Source: Thalassia testudinum
Lineage: Eukaryota > Streptophyta > Magnoliopsida > Alismatales > Hydrocharitaceae
Length of the DNA: 64,000 bases
Reading direction: 5' to 3'
Assembly (NCBI GenBank): GCA_037157565.1
Contig: JAZHRO010000024.1
Coordinates: 18,172,501-18,236,500, forward strand
Shown: positions 36,801 through 46,095 of the stretch, piece by piece
Layout: each line of letters begins with the position of its first letter
Numbering within the stretch: the first letter of the stretch is position 1
Program-made: the position numbers and the translations under genes
The notes under the pieces: model-generated
Databases searched by the model: none
What the model was told of the DNA's origin: nothing
What the model saw: the letters and a program-made list of their open reading frames with translations, nothing else

Positions 36801-39800
36801 GGGCAACCTCTAACAGGTGTTTATACTTCCGCTCTGTAACCACATTCTGCTGCAAGGTATGGGGACAAGTGGTCTAATGTATAATCCTACAAGCCCTGTA
36901 GAACTCTGTAAGTCTAGAAGTATAGAACTCGAGGGCATTATCTGTCCATAAAATCTTCACAATAGCGAAATATTGAGTCCTGATCTCCGAAAGGAGTCAT
37001 TATAACACCTCCAACATCTGCCTTATTCTTCAGAAGAAATACCCACGTCACTCTGGTAAAATCATCAACCACCACAAGATAGTAACGATACCCCATCCTG
37101 TCTGGAACTCTACTCGATTCCTAGACATCCATGTGAAGCAACTCAAAAGCAGGCACTGATTCAGGAAAAGTTTAGAAAAAAAAGACCGATGATGCTTACC
37201 TAACTGGCAAGCATCACATCTAATAGTGGTGGTAGAAAAAATATGTGGAATCACCCTCCTGAGGCGATCCAGAGACAGGTGACCTAAACAAATGTGCCAC
37301 TGTAAGGCAATCCCACTATCATACCTGCTGGCTCTTGCAAACGGTTCATGTCCAAGGTGATAAAGACTATTCTCCGTTGTGCCTCTGGAGATGGTCTTCC
37401 CATTGAACTTATCTTGGATGATAATCCAACCTCATCGAAAATAACCCTACAGTGAAGGTCTTTCATGATCCTGCTTACTGACAACAAGCTCATGAGAAAC
37501 TTCGATACATATAGTGCCCTTGGCAGCCACAACATGGGGGTTACAGACACCTCCCCCTAGCCAACAATAAGAGTGTACCTCCCGTCAACTACCTACATTG
37601 TTCTCTCTGATGCAGTAGAACTGAGTGACCAGAAATAACTTTGATCCCCACAAAGATACTGTGAAGCACCAGAGTCAACCAACCATCCTGTACCATGATT
37701 ACTCCTGTCATGCTTTTGTAGCATCGAGCCTGCATACTCCACCATCCCTGTCGTAGTAGTGGTATCCAATGCCATCTCTACTCCTAAGATTGGCATTGTG
37801 CCTAGCTGGGACCAAGGGGATCACTAAGAACCGGAACTCGCCACAAACCAAGATCTATGATCTGAAAATTTTCAGACCATGTATAGCATCAAAAACAAGT
37901 CAATCAGACCTTAAACGTGATGATCCAAGGCTTCTTCAGTCTGAAAATTGGGTCTAAGGTACTGAGAGAGCCCCCTACACGAAGAAGCGAGGTACGCTAG
38001 GGCCTAAGGGATGCCCAGCGTACCCCACAAGGGTAGGCAACCCTCCCCTTCTCTACTACAATGATTAGGAACGGCCTAGCGGCGATGCTGGGCCCTCCGG
38101 TAGCCCTACGCAGTGGCTCTACCCCCACGCGGTGGCTACTATAGGTAGCAGCAAAGGTCTAGAGACCCTCTACTGCTATCGCCAACACCTAGGTGGCCAC
38201 ACCAGCCGCTGCAGCAACTACAGTAGGGCCAACAGACCCCCCCCCCCCATCGACATTACTGCAACCCTCTGGTTGCCTCTTCTCGCCTATAGAGAAGCCT
38301 AGCGACCACAGCAGGGCCAACAGGCCCCCCTACCGGCAGCGTTGCAGCCCCCTTGTTACCTCTTCTTGCTGGTGAGGATGGCTACCGGTGATGAGGAAGA
38401 AGGGGATCTAGGGTTTAGGTGGGGTTTTGGGGCTAGGTATTTGGTGGGATACCAAAACCCGACCTAGGACCACGCTTTAATACCAAGTAGGAAATAATGA
38501 TTCACTATATTATTCTAAAGAACCCTACACCCCTTTATATAGAGGAGAGGTGTGAGAAAAATATCATAAGTCCTAAAGAGATAAAACAAGAAAGAGATAA
38601 AAACAAACTCAACGTAACAACTAGATATGTCAACAGTTTTAAATGCTGACGGCATGCTATCGGCATGCTGCCGAAATTGTGATTTTTGGCACATGGCCAT
38701 ATCAACATGGGTTAGATGTCGAAACTTGGGGATATCGTCAGCATATCGACCTGCAGAGATGTTGCAATGCAAATGCTGCTCCGCTGCTACTGTGCCTCCT
38801 ATGCTGTCATTGCTACTCCGCTGCATTACCACTGCTGCTGCTACTCCGCTGCGTTGCCACTGCCTCGCTGCATTGCCACTACCGCTGCAGCCGCTCCGCT
38901 GCATTGCTACAACCGTGCCGCTAGTGCGTTGTCACTCTGTTGCTGCTGCTATTCTTAATTTTTTGTATTCTTAAATTCAATTTGAACGGTAATTATTTTA
39001 TATTTCATTATTGAACTGTAACATGGTGTGATTACATTGTTGCATATAAATATTATGGTATAACACTCTTATTCTTACATAATCAACATTTGATTTTCTT
39101 GAAATTGGTATCATTTTGACTACTTCTACCATTTTTGTCGACATGCCCTCGGCATGCCTCCGAAATGACAATTTTTCGAGCCATCGAAATCGTCGAAATC
39201 TGCTATCGAAATACAAGCATTTCCACTACATGCCTCAACATGCTCCCGAAATGCACACTCAGAAATTCATCAACATGGCATCGAAATTGAAATTTTGAAC
39301 CTTACTGTGTGAACACATGATATGTGTGTGTTTTAGGAAAATTGATTTAGGTTTAGTTATTTTCCAAATATATTTTTGCCACTTGTGGCTAATTTATTAA
39401 GTCTTTATTTAAAAATTTGATTATTTTAGGAAATAAGATAAGTGATTTGTTAAAATTGTGATTCGATTTGATTTAGATTGGTTCAAGGCCAAATCTCTTC
39501 ATTTGTTTCTTAAGTTTGGAATAATATTTTCTAAGTTTCCAAAAGTAGAAAAGTAAAGAAGCGCACACTATAACGTGTTTTGCAACATGTAGTGGTTTCA
39601 ACCGATATGTTTTCATTTTTCACCAGTTGAAAATTAAAATACACTAAATGAAAATGAAAGCACACCGATGTGTTTTATTGAAATGCCGATAAATTTTCAA
39701 GTGCGCATATCGTGGGCATATCGAGAGCATGCCATGGAAACACCTGTGTATCGACATCAGGTTATCGAGGTTATCGATGGCACAAAATTATCTGTATCAA

Positions 39801-42421
39801 GGGCATGCTAAGGGCACGTCGATAGCGTGCCGACACATACCTACAAATGCTGACTGAATTCACTTAAAATGATTAAAATTGTAAGTAAAACACAAATTAT
39901 TAACTAAAAACTTTAAAATGTTATGTAAGAATGGTATACACGTGAAAACACAAGCTTTAAATCAATATATACTCAAATAAAGCATGTAATGCATATTTAA
40001 ACTAAAGTAATACATCAGTCATTCAACTACCATTGAATAATAACTTAAAACTCCATCCCCTCAACCTCCTCTATTACCTTTTAAGCATCAAGGTCCAACC
40101 ATGCCTTAGTTAACATAGACGACAAAGGCATAACCAGATAGGTGATACAGACTACACAAAGACTCTAAAGGAGTCCTTAACACCAAGATTTTAAATATCG
40201 ATAAAATGGGATATATTGCTAATATCAAGAAATTCTGGGAAATTTGCTTAAAATGACCTAAAATTGATCAAAATGTCACGAATTTGTTAAAATTAATATT
40301 TTAATAACCAATACATAATGAAGAAATGCCTAGAAGACCAAAATCATAAAATTTGAATGAAAACATAATGTAAACATGTTACTAGTGGTGTTTACTTGGC
40401 CACGGGAAACAATCCTAAGTAGTTGTAGCTAGCTCATGTGAGTGAAAATCCTTCTCTTGAGGATAAGATAAATTTGGGATAGGAGATCTAAGTAGAGGGA
40501 GAGAGAGCATGATGGTTAGTTTTTTCAAAAGTCATTAGAATTTTTGAAATTAATTAAACATGTGTTGAAGCTTTAATTAAATTTTATTTGAGCTAACTGT
40601 AAAAAAAAAAATCCAATGGATATTTAATTCCTTGAGGGCAACAAACAGGCGTCAACACAAGCATTAGCATGGCATGTCAGCACAAGCGTCAACAGAGGCA
40701 ATATGCCAACAATACACCAACATATCGACAACTTTTCCGTGTCAATATGCCCTTTGTCCAAAATTGGCCATATCGACAGCATGCCGACGGCATGCTGTCG
40801 ACATGTTGAACACTGCATTTTGAATATGAAAGATCACATTGGCATATCCTTGAGAAAAATGCTTATGGAGTTAGATTAGGACATGGATATTAATGGCAGA
40901 CAACATGAGTTGTCGTAGATGCATTATAAATCATGTGGCCATTCTATGTAGCAATCTATAAGACTAACACATACTACAAAAGGCATAAAATGTCACTAAA
41001 CACGAATTATGAATGTAGTCATGTACCCATGTGTATAATCTAAAATGATAATAGAGCTTGGTGGATAATTAACTACGATTGTCAAAGGGGCTCGAGCTTA
41101 GTAGGCTCGACTCAAGATCAGCTCAATAAGGGCTCACAAGCCGAGATCTATAGCTATTGAGTTGAACCTGAATAAAAATCCAAGCTCAATAAGCTATCGA
41201 GCCAAGTCCAAACCAAATTGAGCTTAGCTCAATAAAGGCTCAAACTCGATAAGACAAGAACATATGTATTTTAAATTTATATATAATAGATACAAGTAGA
41301 AGATATACTTACCATTTCTCTACAACTCTCCCCTCCTCCCTCCCTCCCTCCCCAACCCTATGATCCCTACCCCTTGCCCTCATCCCAGCGCAACACACGC
41401 ACTACTTCATAATGTTATTTTCATGTTATGCTTATGATGTAATGCACAACATTATTCTTATTGAGTATAACTTATCATATATGTAGCTTATACTACATCC
41501 ATTTCATAATGTAATTTCTTTATTTTCTATACTTTGTTTATCAAGTATTTATACTTTGTTAGTGAAGTCTGAGCATGAGCCTCAGAAATTTGAACTCATC
41601 AGTAACTAGTCCCAACAATAGGCTTGAGCCAAGTCTAAACAAGACCTACCAAAAGTTATCGAGCCCGAGCTATTGAGCATGAAGCCAAACAGGGCCAGTC
41701 TCAATTCATTAGGCTCAATAAAGGACCCTACAGTAATATACATAACCCAATATATCCATGTCCATTCCAACACCAATCTGAAATTTCCATTAAAGCGGAA
41801 AGAGTAGCATATCAGACTGATCCATATCCTTCGTAACCATACAATAGGAGAAGTGAGCACTCATTCCACGACAGAAGGTTAGATTTAGAGTACACTTCAA
41901 AAGCTTCCAACTGGAAAACCATTTGGCTTCAAAAGTGGCAAAATTATCGGGTCCTTTCCCCTAAAAGCTAAAATCTATAATCACACGTTAACGTAATTGT
42001 TAGGGAGGGCGAAACACGAGACAATCAACTAAATCCAAAAATTTTGGTAGTACTTCTTAAACTTACTTGAGAACTACACAACAAAATCTTCAAGTTTAGT
42101 AATTTTGTTGCCCCTAACCTAATTCGTAGCTCCGCCTCCGCGTGCGAACACACACATTAACTTCCTTCCCCGGGGAAAATCGTACGCTCTCGTTCGTACT
42201 CGGGGCAGTTAGTAATAATCTTCCCGTGGAACTTTCCAAGGAAATTTCCCTATAGATCAAAACTAGAGATATGCCAACGTGACAGATTCCAAGTATAAGG
42301 AAGGAACATTTACATGGATCTCCCTGGAAAGGAGAGGAGGAACGGAGGTGGCGGCGGCGGCAGGAGAAGCGCTCGATCTGAGGGAGCGGATGGCCCCCAC
42401 GGCGGCCCTCCTCATCGCCAT
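14126..42421 (-). CDS. FDH: NAD-dependent formate dehydrogenase, mitochondrial (six exons)
   Basis: Oxidises formate to CO2 with NAD+ reduction in the mitochondrial matrix; in plants it is a stress-linked one-carbon enzyme. Exons (minus): 42421-42314, 33675-33504, 17465-16925, 14950-14826, 14429-14317, 14239-14126; total 1,173 nt, 390 aa, phase kept throughout. Visible residues: Arg/Ala/Ser-rich presequence (1-36), PFHP (109-112), GSN with Asn158, NAD-binding G210-x-G212-x-x-G215, Asp233 in YHDR, catalytic Arg296 in NNARG, Gln325 and His344 (MTPHISG). The start ATG has an in-frame stop eight codons upstream (42445-42443). Plant FDHs are about 375-385 aa, so length fits. Introns are 8,638, 16,038, 1,974, 396 and 77 bp. 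The exon 2/3 junction encodes Val94 where homologues I know have Glu. I see no disabling lesion, so the gene is probably functional. Confidence 0.95.
14317..14429 (-). CDS. FDH: FDH exon 5
   Basis: 113 nt after acceptor GATAG, donor CAG|GTGCGT. It encodes the [10 protein letters not shown] block with Gln325 and the MTPHISG block with catalytic His344. Cys335 replaces the usual Tyr/Thr after WR. Confidence 0.95.
14826..14950 (-). CDS. FDH: FDH exon 4
   Basis: 125 nt after acceptor TATCAG, donor G|GTAAAG. It encodes [20 protein letters not shown] and on to ASGHIAG, with catalytic Arg296 in NNARG. Codons are intact. Confidence 0.95.
14951..16924 (-). other. FDH intron 3, no gene inside
   Basis: 1,974 bp bounded by GTAACT and TATCAG. 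A segment around 15820-16740 has wording reminiscent of LTR sequence (gtggaggtgggtgtacaa near 15828; a related gatggaggagggtatacac near 16741), but I could not prove a pair of LTRs, a target duplication or any coding domain. Confidence 0.5.
16925..17465 (-). CDS. FDH: FDH exon 3 (catalytic N-domain and NAD-binding fold)
   Basis: 541 nt after acceptor TTCCAG, ending ACG-AG before donor GTAACT. It encodes residues 94-273 and part of Arg274. This covers the substrate-side PFHP and GSN blocks, the long [14 protein letters not shown] helix, the Rossmann GAGRIG motif and Asp233, which selects NAD over NADP. Confidence 0.96.
17721..17979 (+). repeat. 5' LTR of copy A
   Basis: Begins TGTTGAGAGC and ends GTCAACT. 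It carries a TATA-like caataaatagg near 17790. Confidence 0.9.
19415..19669 (+). repeat. 3' LTR of copy A
   Basis: Begins TGTCGAGAGA after the polypurine tract and ends GTCAACT before the TATAA duplication. Confidence 0.9.
20388..22430 (-). mobile_element. Decayed Copia element with 3' LTR, pol and gag remnants
   Basis: Reading the minus strand, gag-like wording (VKLDDTNYV, near 22360) and a zinc-knuckle-like remnant (near 22170) are followed by RT debris (LLVYVDD within 21485-21736) and RNase H debris (20800-20960, paralleling the ADSEYR / RSKKQ region of the other Copias). Then come a polypurine tract (CTTGAGGGAGAG) and a 139-bp 3' LTR (20388-20526). Most of pol is missing between gag and RT. 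No 5' LTR is recognisable, so the right border is approximate. The LTR length matches the other two short-LTR Copias here. Confidence 0.65.
22431..24423. other. FDH intron 2 segment, no gene
   Basis: This contains imperfect caagca/gcagat-rich sequence (22600-22850), a CT-rich stretch (23530-23780), and two patches (about 23270-23420 and 23860-24030) of the dispersed cgacatgcc-type repeat family that also occurs in intron 1. No protein domain is seen. Confidence 0.45.
24424..24678 (+). repeat. 5' LTR of copy B
   Basis: Begins TGTTGAGAGA, has a good TATA box (cctataaatagg near 24493) and ends ATCAACT directly before the primer-binding site. Confidence 0.9.
26384..26631 (+). repeat. 3' LTR of copy B
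   Basis: Begins TGTTGAGAAA after the polypurine tract and ends GTCAACT before the ATTTT duplication. Confidence 0.9.
26632..27128. other. FDH intron 2 segment between elements, nothing recognised
   Basis: About 490 bp without a recognisable domain, repeat copy or motif. It ends with the GTATG target duplication of the next element. Confidence 0.4.
27563..27907 (-). pseudogene. Copia RNase H (nested element)
   Basis: It reads [48 protein letters not shown] and KHVEV, the standard Copia RNase H blocks, followed 140 bp later by the polypurine tract. Confidence 0.92.
28254..28891 (-). pseudogene. Copia reverse transcriptase (nested element, frameshifted)
   Basis: The N-terminal wording [21 protein letters not shown] and [18 protein letters not shown] is typical of Copia [20 protein letters not shown] carries the motif A Asp. 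The active-site tetrapeptide reads YVGD instead of YVDD ([12 protein letters not shown]). At least two frame changes are needed to read the domain through. Confidence 0.9.
29745..30329 (-). pseudogene. Copia integrase (nested element)
   Basis: The zinc-binding part is visible (WHRRLGH, then CDVCQLGK), followed by the catalytic core with [19 protein letters not shown] and NGVAERKH. The first catalytic Asp, expected just before WGP, reads Val (QLVVWGP). The second Asp (LKSDN) and the Glu (AERK) are present. The frame is open for about 195 residues, but the missing Asp should abolish strand transfer. Confidence 0.9.
30725..30839. repeat. Tandem duplication of 59 bp inside the nested Copia leader
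   Basis: cacaaactaagttcaatgtg recurs 59 bp later with a few differences. Just right of it the phrase aatacacaccccaa recurs several times (30870-31000). This lies where gag should be. Confidence 0.75.
32681..32886 (-). repeat. 5' LTR of the interrupted non-autonomous element
   Basis: It aligns along its length with the two halves of the 3' LTR (for example aataggaatataaaa and ctcaatcctaatc). The first base of the expected TG is C here. Confidence 0.85.
33504..33675 (-). CDS. FDH: FDH exon 2
   Basis: 172 nt after acceptor TACAG. It encodes [18 protein letters not shown] at the start and ends DDKEGLNS plus one base. These are highly conserved N-terminal FDH blocks. The donor used by the protein alignment is G|GTCGGT; a better-looking GTATAC lies 7 nt downstream but would shift the frame into exon 3. 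Confidence 0.93.
33804..33841 (+). repeat. Compound (TG)n(AG)n microsatellite
   Basis: About nine TG units followed by nine AG units, 130 bp upstream of FDH exon 2 in gene orientation. Confidence 0.95.
34556..34822 (-). pseudogene. Copia RNase H
   Basis: It reads [44 protein letters not shown], matching the RNase H of the intron 2 Copia closely. Confidence 0.9.
35230..35900 (-). pseudogene. Copia reverse transcriptase, degenerate
   Basis: It contains [38 protein letters not shown] and, further on, [12 protein letters not shown] with the YVDD intact near 35396-35407. Stops separate these blocks. Confidence 0.88.
36720..37550 (-). pseudogene. Copia integrase, degenerate
   Basis: Pre-integrase wording ([24 protein letters not shown]) leads to [12 protein letters not shown] of the zinc finger and, after a frame change, [20 protein letters not shown] stop codon sits where the WGP motif should be. 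Several frame changes are required. Confidence 0.85.
37593..37796 (-). pseudogene. Copia aspartic protease
   Basis: The active-site wording [14 protein letters not shown] is intact. It begins shortly after the non-coding leader, so the gag part normally preceding it is missing. Confidence 0.85.
38640..40860. repeat. Dispersed repeat family with CG-containing palindromic words
   Basis: Patches at 38640-38770, 39120-39300, 39690-39870 and 40620-40820 share words such as gacatgcc, cggcatgctgccgaaat, atatcgac and tgccgacggcatgctgtcga. Two more patches lie in intron 2 (23270-23420, 23860-24030). An accompanying tail (ttaaaatgattaaaattg...) follows 39850 and recurs, diverged, at about 23420 and 40250. 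I could not define element ends or a target duplication. Confidence 0.5.
41070..41715. repeat. Possible hAT-like MITE with gagctc/gagccgag-type ends
   Basis: The left part (41085-41270) and the right part (41570-41715) are both rich in ctcgagct, gagccaag and gctcaataa words and face each other across an AT-rich centre. This wording is common at the ends of plant hAT-related non-autonomous elements. Exact terminal repeats and an 8-bp duplication were not found. Confidence 0.35.
42314..42421 (-). CDS. FDH: FDH exon 1 (mitochondrial presequence)
   Basis: Exactly 36 codons beginning [14 protein letters not shown] and ending SREIH, followed by donor GTAAAT. It is rich in Ala, Ser and Arg with no acidic residue until near its end, typical of a matrix-targeting peptide and close in wording to other plant FDH leaders. 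It ends in phase 0, matching exon 2. It lies 8.6 kb upstream of exon 2 and is too short to find by open-frame length alone. Confidence 0.9.
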
Positions 42422-42620
42422 AGCTATCTCCGCCGTCTTTCTCTAACCCTTCTTCACCACACCACAGCAACCACTTCCCAGATAGAAGCAACAGTGTCGG
42501 AACGAGAGCGAGAGATGTCGGTGGTGGGTGTGAGATAATTTGTAGAGGTACAGAGAGATGGCCACCTCGCTCACTGGCCACGTGGGTCACCGCCATGTCA
42601 GCATGGTTGTACGGAGGGAG
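42422..42620 (-). promoter_or_regulatory. FDH: FDH promoter and 5' leader with a G-box
   Basis: In minus orientation a palindromic G-box/ABRE-like CCACGTGG lies at 42585-42578, about 157 bp upstream of the ATG. A weak TATA-like CTACAAATTA lies near 42546-42535, implying a leader of about 85-110 nt that is CT-rich with an in-frame stop. The region is GC-rich relative to its surroundings. ACGT-core boxes of this type bind bZIP factors and are typical of ABA or stress-induced plant genes; that link to FDH is inference. Confidence 0.5.
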
Positions 42621-43058
42621 GGTGGGGGGTGGGGGCGTCCTGGCGGGGCCCGCGCACCATCCATCGACTGCGTTTGCGTCACTTTTCTTCGGATTTATGC
42701 CGGTGGGACCCAAGCCCACTTAATCAAACGGGTTTAGGAATTGGACTCAGATTATTTAATTTACCATTGATCCAAAATAAATGGATAAACATCAGGATGA
42801 GTTGAACCTTATTATTTAAAAAAAAATGAAGATCGGAATTTATTAAACAAAAATTTTTAAAATAATAAGATTAAAAAAATTTATATAACTTAAATTTAAT
42901 TGATAATAAATATGAAAGTACTAATCTTTAAATTAGAGGAGGCATGTGGGAGTCGAGGAGAGGCATGTGAACTTAAGGAGGTTGCGAGATAATTTATTTA
43001 TATTTTTTATTAAGATTTTCATGATACTTGTTTTCTTTAGGTCAAGGCAGGGTAACCT

Positions 43059-43737
43059 TTAATGCAACAGCGGGCTGTAGTAATAACAATAATAATAAAT
43101 CTTAAAGTTAGTCTCTGAAACCTCTTCACATATTCCAATGTTGTATGTACAATTTTTGCAAAAGATCAAGCTTCTATCTTGCATTGTGAGCATAGGATTT
43201 TCTTTTACAAAAGGGGATAATTCATTAGCAGCCAAATGTCTAACAAGGCAAGTTGGGATAATCCTAGCTCCCTTGAACATTACAAGAAAGACAATGCCTA
43301 GCTAATACATGTGCAAGATGTACTTCATTTCTAGGCACTTTAAATAGTTGGAAGCTCCTATTATCATGCATGATTTGCTTTGAGTTTTGAATGATGTTCC
43401 TAATCTCCCAATATGACTAGTGTTGGACTAAAATCTGGCTCACCAGGGTGATGGCATCAAAGATTATCACCAACTCCGAGAGTCGAGCATTTAAGGCCAA
43501 TTTTAGACCTCATACAATGACCCCTGACTCTGCAAATTAACTACAAGCATAATTACATTTCAGTTCAGCGGTAGAGATAGGTTGACCAAACTCATTTAAC
43601 AGTATGGTTGCACCTATTAAGAATTCCTTGCCCACCGCTGCATCCACCATGACAAAAGATTTCCCTGTCAATTGATTTCTTGATGCACAAAATTCCAACC
43701 TACTTGAATCTCTAATGGAATCATCAGATGTAACCAT
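43059..43737 (-). pseudogene. LINE ORF2, C-terminal RNase H remnant
   Basis: It reads SFVMVDAAVGKEFLIGATIL, NEFGQPISTAEL and, after stops, CLVRHLAANELSPFV, wording typical of the RNase H at the end of plant L1 ORF2. The fusion of endonuclease to this part indicates an internal deletion of roughly 2-3 kb (inferred from usual ORF2 length). Confidence 0.6.
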
Positions 43738-43899
43738 ATTGTATGCTGAGCATGAATGATTTCATCCATAAAACTTTGCCATAGAATTTGCAGCATCTAT
43801 AACCTCCATTGTGTTAAGAACTTCTCCTTCCATTACCACACTACATCTGTGTATTCACAATGCATGCATCACAAACAAAGGAGATTTTCTGCAAATGAT

Positions 43900-44273
43900 T
43901 TCAATAGCCAAGTCATATGATCCCAAAATTTCTTCTTGGCATTTTGATTGGGAGTTCCGTAGATACATGCCATGTGTCAAGAAAAGCCATTTAAGGTGAT
44001 TTTTAGTAGCAGACAATGCCTTTTAGAATATATAAGATCAATCAAAATATATTCTTTATACAAAAGTGCCAAACCTCCAACTTTGCCTTCAGCATCAACA
44101 GAAAATAGGCTGAAATCACATAACTTCTTCCTTATCATCTCCATCCTTCTTTTTTTAGCATGAGTTTCAGAAATGAAAATAACCTCTACCCTGGTAGCTT
44201 CAACTAGGGATTTCAAGTGACGAATTACAAAGGATGATCCCAAACCTCTACAATTCCATACAAGAATATTCAT
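43900..44273 (-). pseudogene. LINE ORF2, apurinic-type endonuclease start
   Basis: It begins MNILVWNCRGLGSS, then ISETHAKKRR and GGLALLY, the classic N-terminal blocks of plant L1 endonuclease. YGTPNQNAKKKFWD continues it after a frame change near 43960. The Asn of WNCRG and the Glu of SETH are present. It stops short before the RT domain. Confidence 0.88.
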
Positions 44274-44392
44274 TGTGACTATGGCAGCTGATTTCGCTCA
44301 GTTGCCTGAAGCCAACAGGGTTTTTTGCTTTTTCCCTTCCCATTATCATGATTATCCTCCTCCTTATGTTTCCTCTTACCACAATTTGAGGA

Positions 44393-44640
44393 CTACCTTA
44401 CTCTTAACTTGACATCCCCTGCCATTCTTTTGAATCTTCTTCTACTGAGAATATTATTTTGTTGTTGCGAGCCTGAAGCCCTTCCCACATCTTCTAATAT
44501 GAAATCTCGCTGCCAATTAGTGCAATCTATAATATTATTCATTTCATTTACCATCACCACAAACTCACAGAAAGGCTCATTTGGGCCATATGCATCACCA
44601 TCCCATGAGCCAACCTGATGAAATTCAGAGATCAGTACAA
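44393..44640 (-). pseudogene. LINE ORF1, C-terminal remnant
   Basis: It reads CTNWQRDFILEDVGRASGSQ, then RRRFKRMAGDVKLRVR and a stop, about 120 nt before the ORF2 start. This resembles the basic tails of plant L1 ORF1. It is separated from the rest of ORF1 by the nested elements. Confidence 0.6.
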
Positions 44641-46095
44641 TTGCACAAGCGTCCTGCTTTGAATGAGGGTAATTTAACCTCTTAAAACCGACCCTGCTTT
44701 GAATGAGGGTAGCGTGCTTCAAACCGCTCCTCTTCATGAGGAGTATTTAGTCTCTCGATGAAGATGGGAATTCGCAAAGCGAATACCCAATCAAAGACAA
44801 TGAAACTACAATAATCCTATAGAGGCACAAAGTGAATAATTAAATCTAGCTATTATAGGTAAAGGATCTTCCCTTTGGTGGAAGTTTGTTGACTTGACAA
44901 CACGGATGCATGAACCACGCAATGGCACGACGTTGCTCTCGTTATCGTAGGCGGGAGAGCAAGTGCACGGTGAGAAAGAAGCTCTCAAAATGAAGATGAT
45001 GGCTTTTGAGAGCTAGAACTTCTTCTATTTCTCTAGGACACAAATATGGTGGAAAGTAGTGTTTCTTAGTGTGTCTTGGTGTATCTAATAAAGGAGGGCT
45101 CCCCTTCTATTTATAGATGGCTTAGGAACCCTTAGGTAGTCGTTGGGGATGAATGCAAAGCAAAACAGGCTGAAATCAGGGTCATTAATGATTTTGACAG
45201 TGTCATCAGACGTCTGGAAACTACTTTTAAGACATCTAAAAAGTAAATCAGACGTCTAATCCTAGACGGGTTTCCTTACTAACTTGAGTCAGATTTAAAC
45301 AAGGTTCTAGAAAAAGTCAGTCAGATAACATCTCGGACGTCTGGCACTAGGTCTGGACATCTGGAAACATAAATAACTACGGAAATGGATTTCCCGAGGC
45401 ACAAACAGCTATATCTCTAATAAGAAGTGATTTTAGCTTAATTAAGGGCTGACGTCCATTTATCAGACATCTGAAATAAGATTAATGGTCAATCCTCAAC
45501 GATAATTTTTCCAAGCCAATGTTCCACTAATTAGACGTCTGACAAAGTCATCAGACGTCTGCTAAGATGTCTGAACTAAAGACTGGACGCCTAAACATGA
45601 CAGACAGAGAGTGGTTTCCAGCCTAAGTATTTTTGGACGTCTGAACAAACAGTCAGACATCTTAAAGTCAAAGATCAGACGTCTGATTTCCAGATTGAAC
45701 GTCTGATTAGGCTGTCTGATGCCAAGTTTAGCTTTTTAAGTTAACTACAATAAGTCTATGTGTCATAGGATTGAGTAAGTGTTCCTAGGACTACTGTTTT
45801 ATTATTTTGGGGCTCTTTAACAAGTAATCTAGGAAAATAAAGAGCAAAGAACGAAAGATACAAAGTACATACTACAAGACAAATAGAAATCTATCATACT
45901 CTTCTACTCTTCAAGCCCTCGCTCTAAGCGAAGCTCTTTCTACTCCAACGAGCTCCTCCAATCTACCATGGATGCGAGCTTTTCACACTTGTATCCATTT
46001 GCAATTGACCTAAAATTTTGGACTCAAAAGTAAATGTCAAATATCAAGTTTTTGTCATCATCAAAATTAACGATTGTGGTACCCTTGCACCAACA
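44641..46095 (-). repeat. 3' LTR of the Sirevirus-like element, 3'-truncated
   Basis: It starts TGTTGGTGCAAGGGT at 46095 and parallels the 5' LTR down to about 44650. There it runs directly into LINE sequence, lacking about 200 bp. The stretch ctttgaatgagggta is duplicated at the truncated end (44658 and 44696). TATA box at 45116-45107; five exact AGACGTCT sites at 45208-45684. Confidence 0.85.

Larger units (their letters stand above)
34302..38635 (-). mobile_element. Short-LTR Ty1/Copia element in FDH intron 1
   Basis: About 4.33 kb with LTRs of about 150 bp (3' 34303-34455; 5' 38486-38635) and target duplication GTTTT (34297-34301 and 38636-38640). The primer-binding site reads TTGGTATTAAAGC; the polypurine tract is GCTAGAGGGGGAG. 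Minus-strand order is protease, integrase, RT, RNase H. The roughly 690 bp between 5' LTR and protease hold no gag. Numerous stops and frame changes show it is dead, although the RT YVDD is intact. It has the same orientation as FDH and is a relative of the Copia in intron 2. Confidence 0.9.

Noticed and set aside
42114..42719. Minus-strand open frame of 201 residues over the FDH start
   Set aside because: It is in a different phase from the true exon 1, which encodes the presequence and ends at a splice donor.
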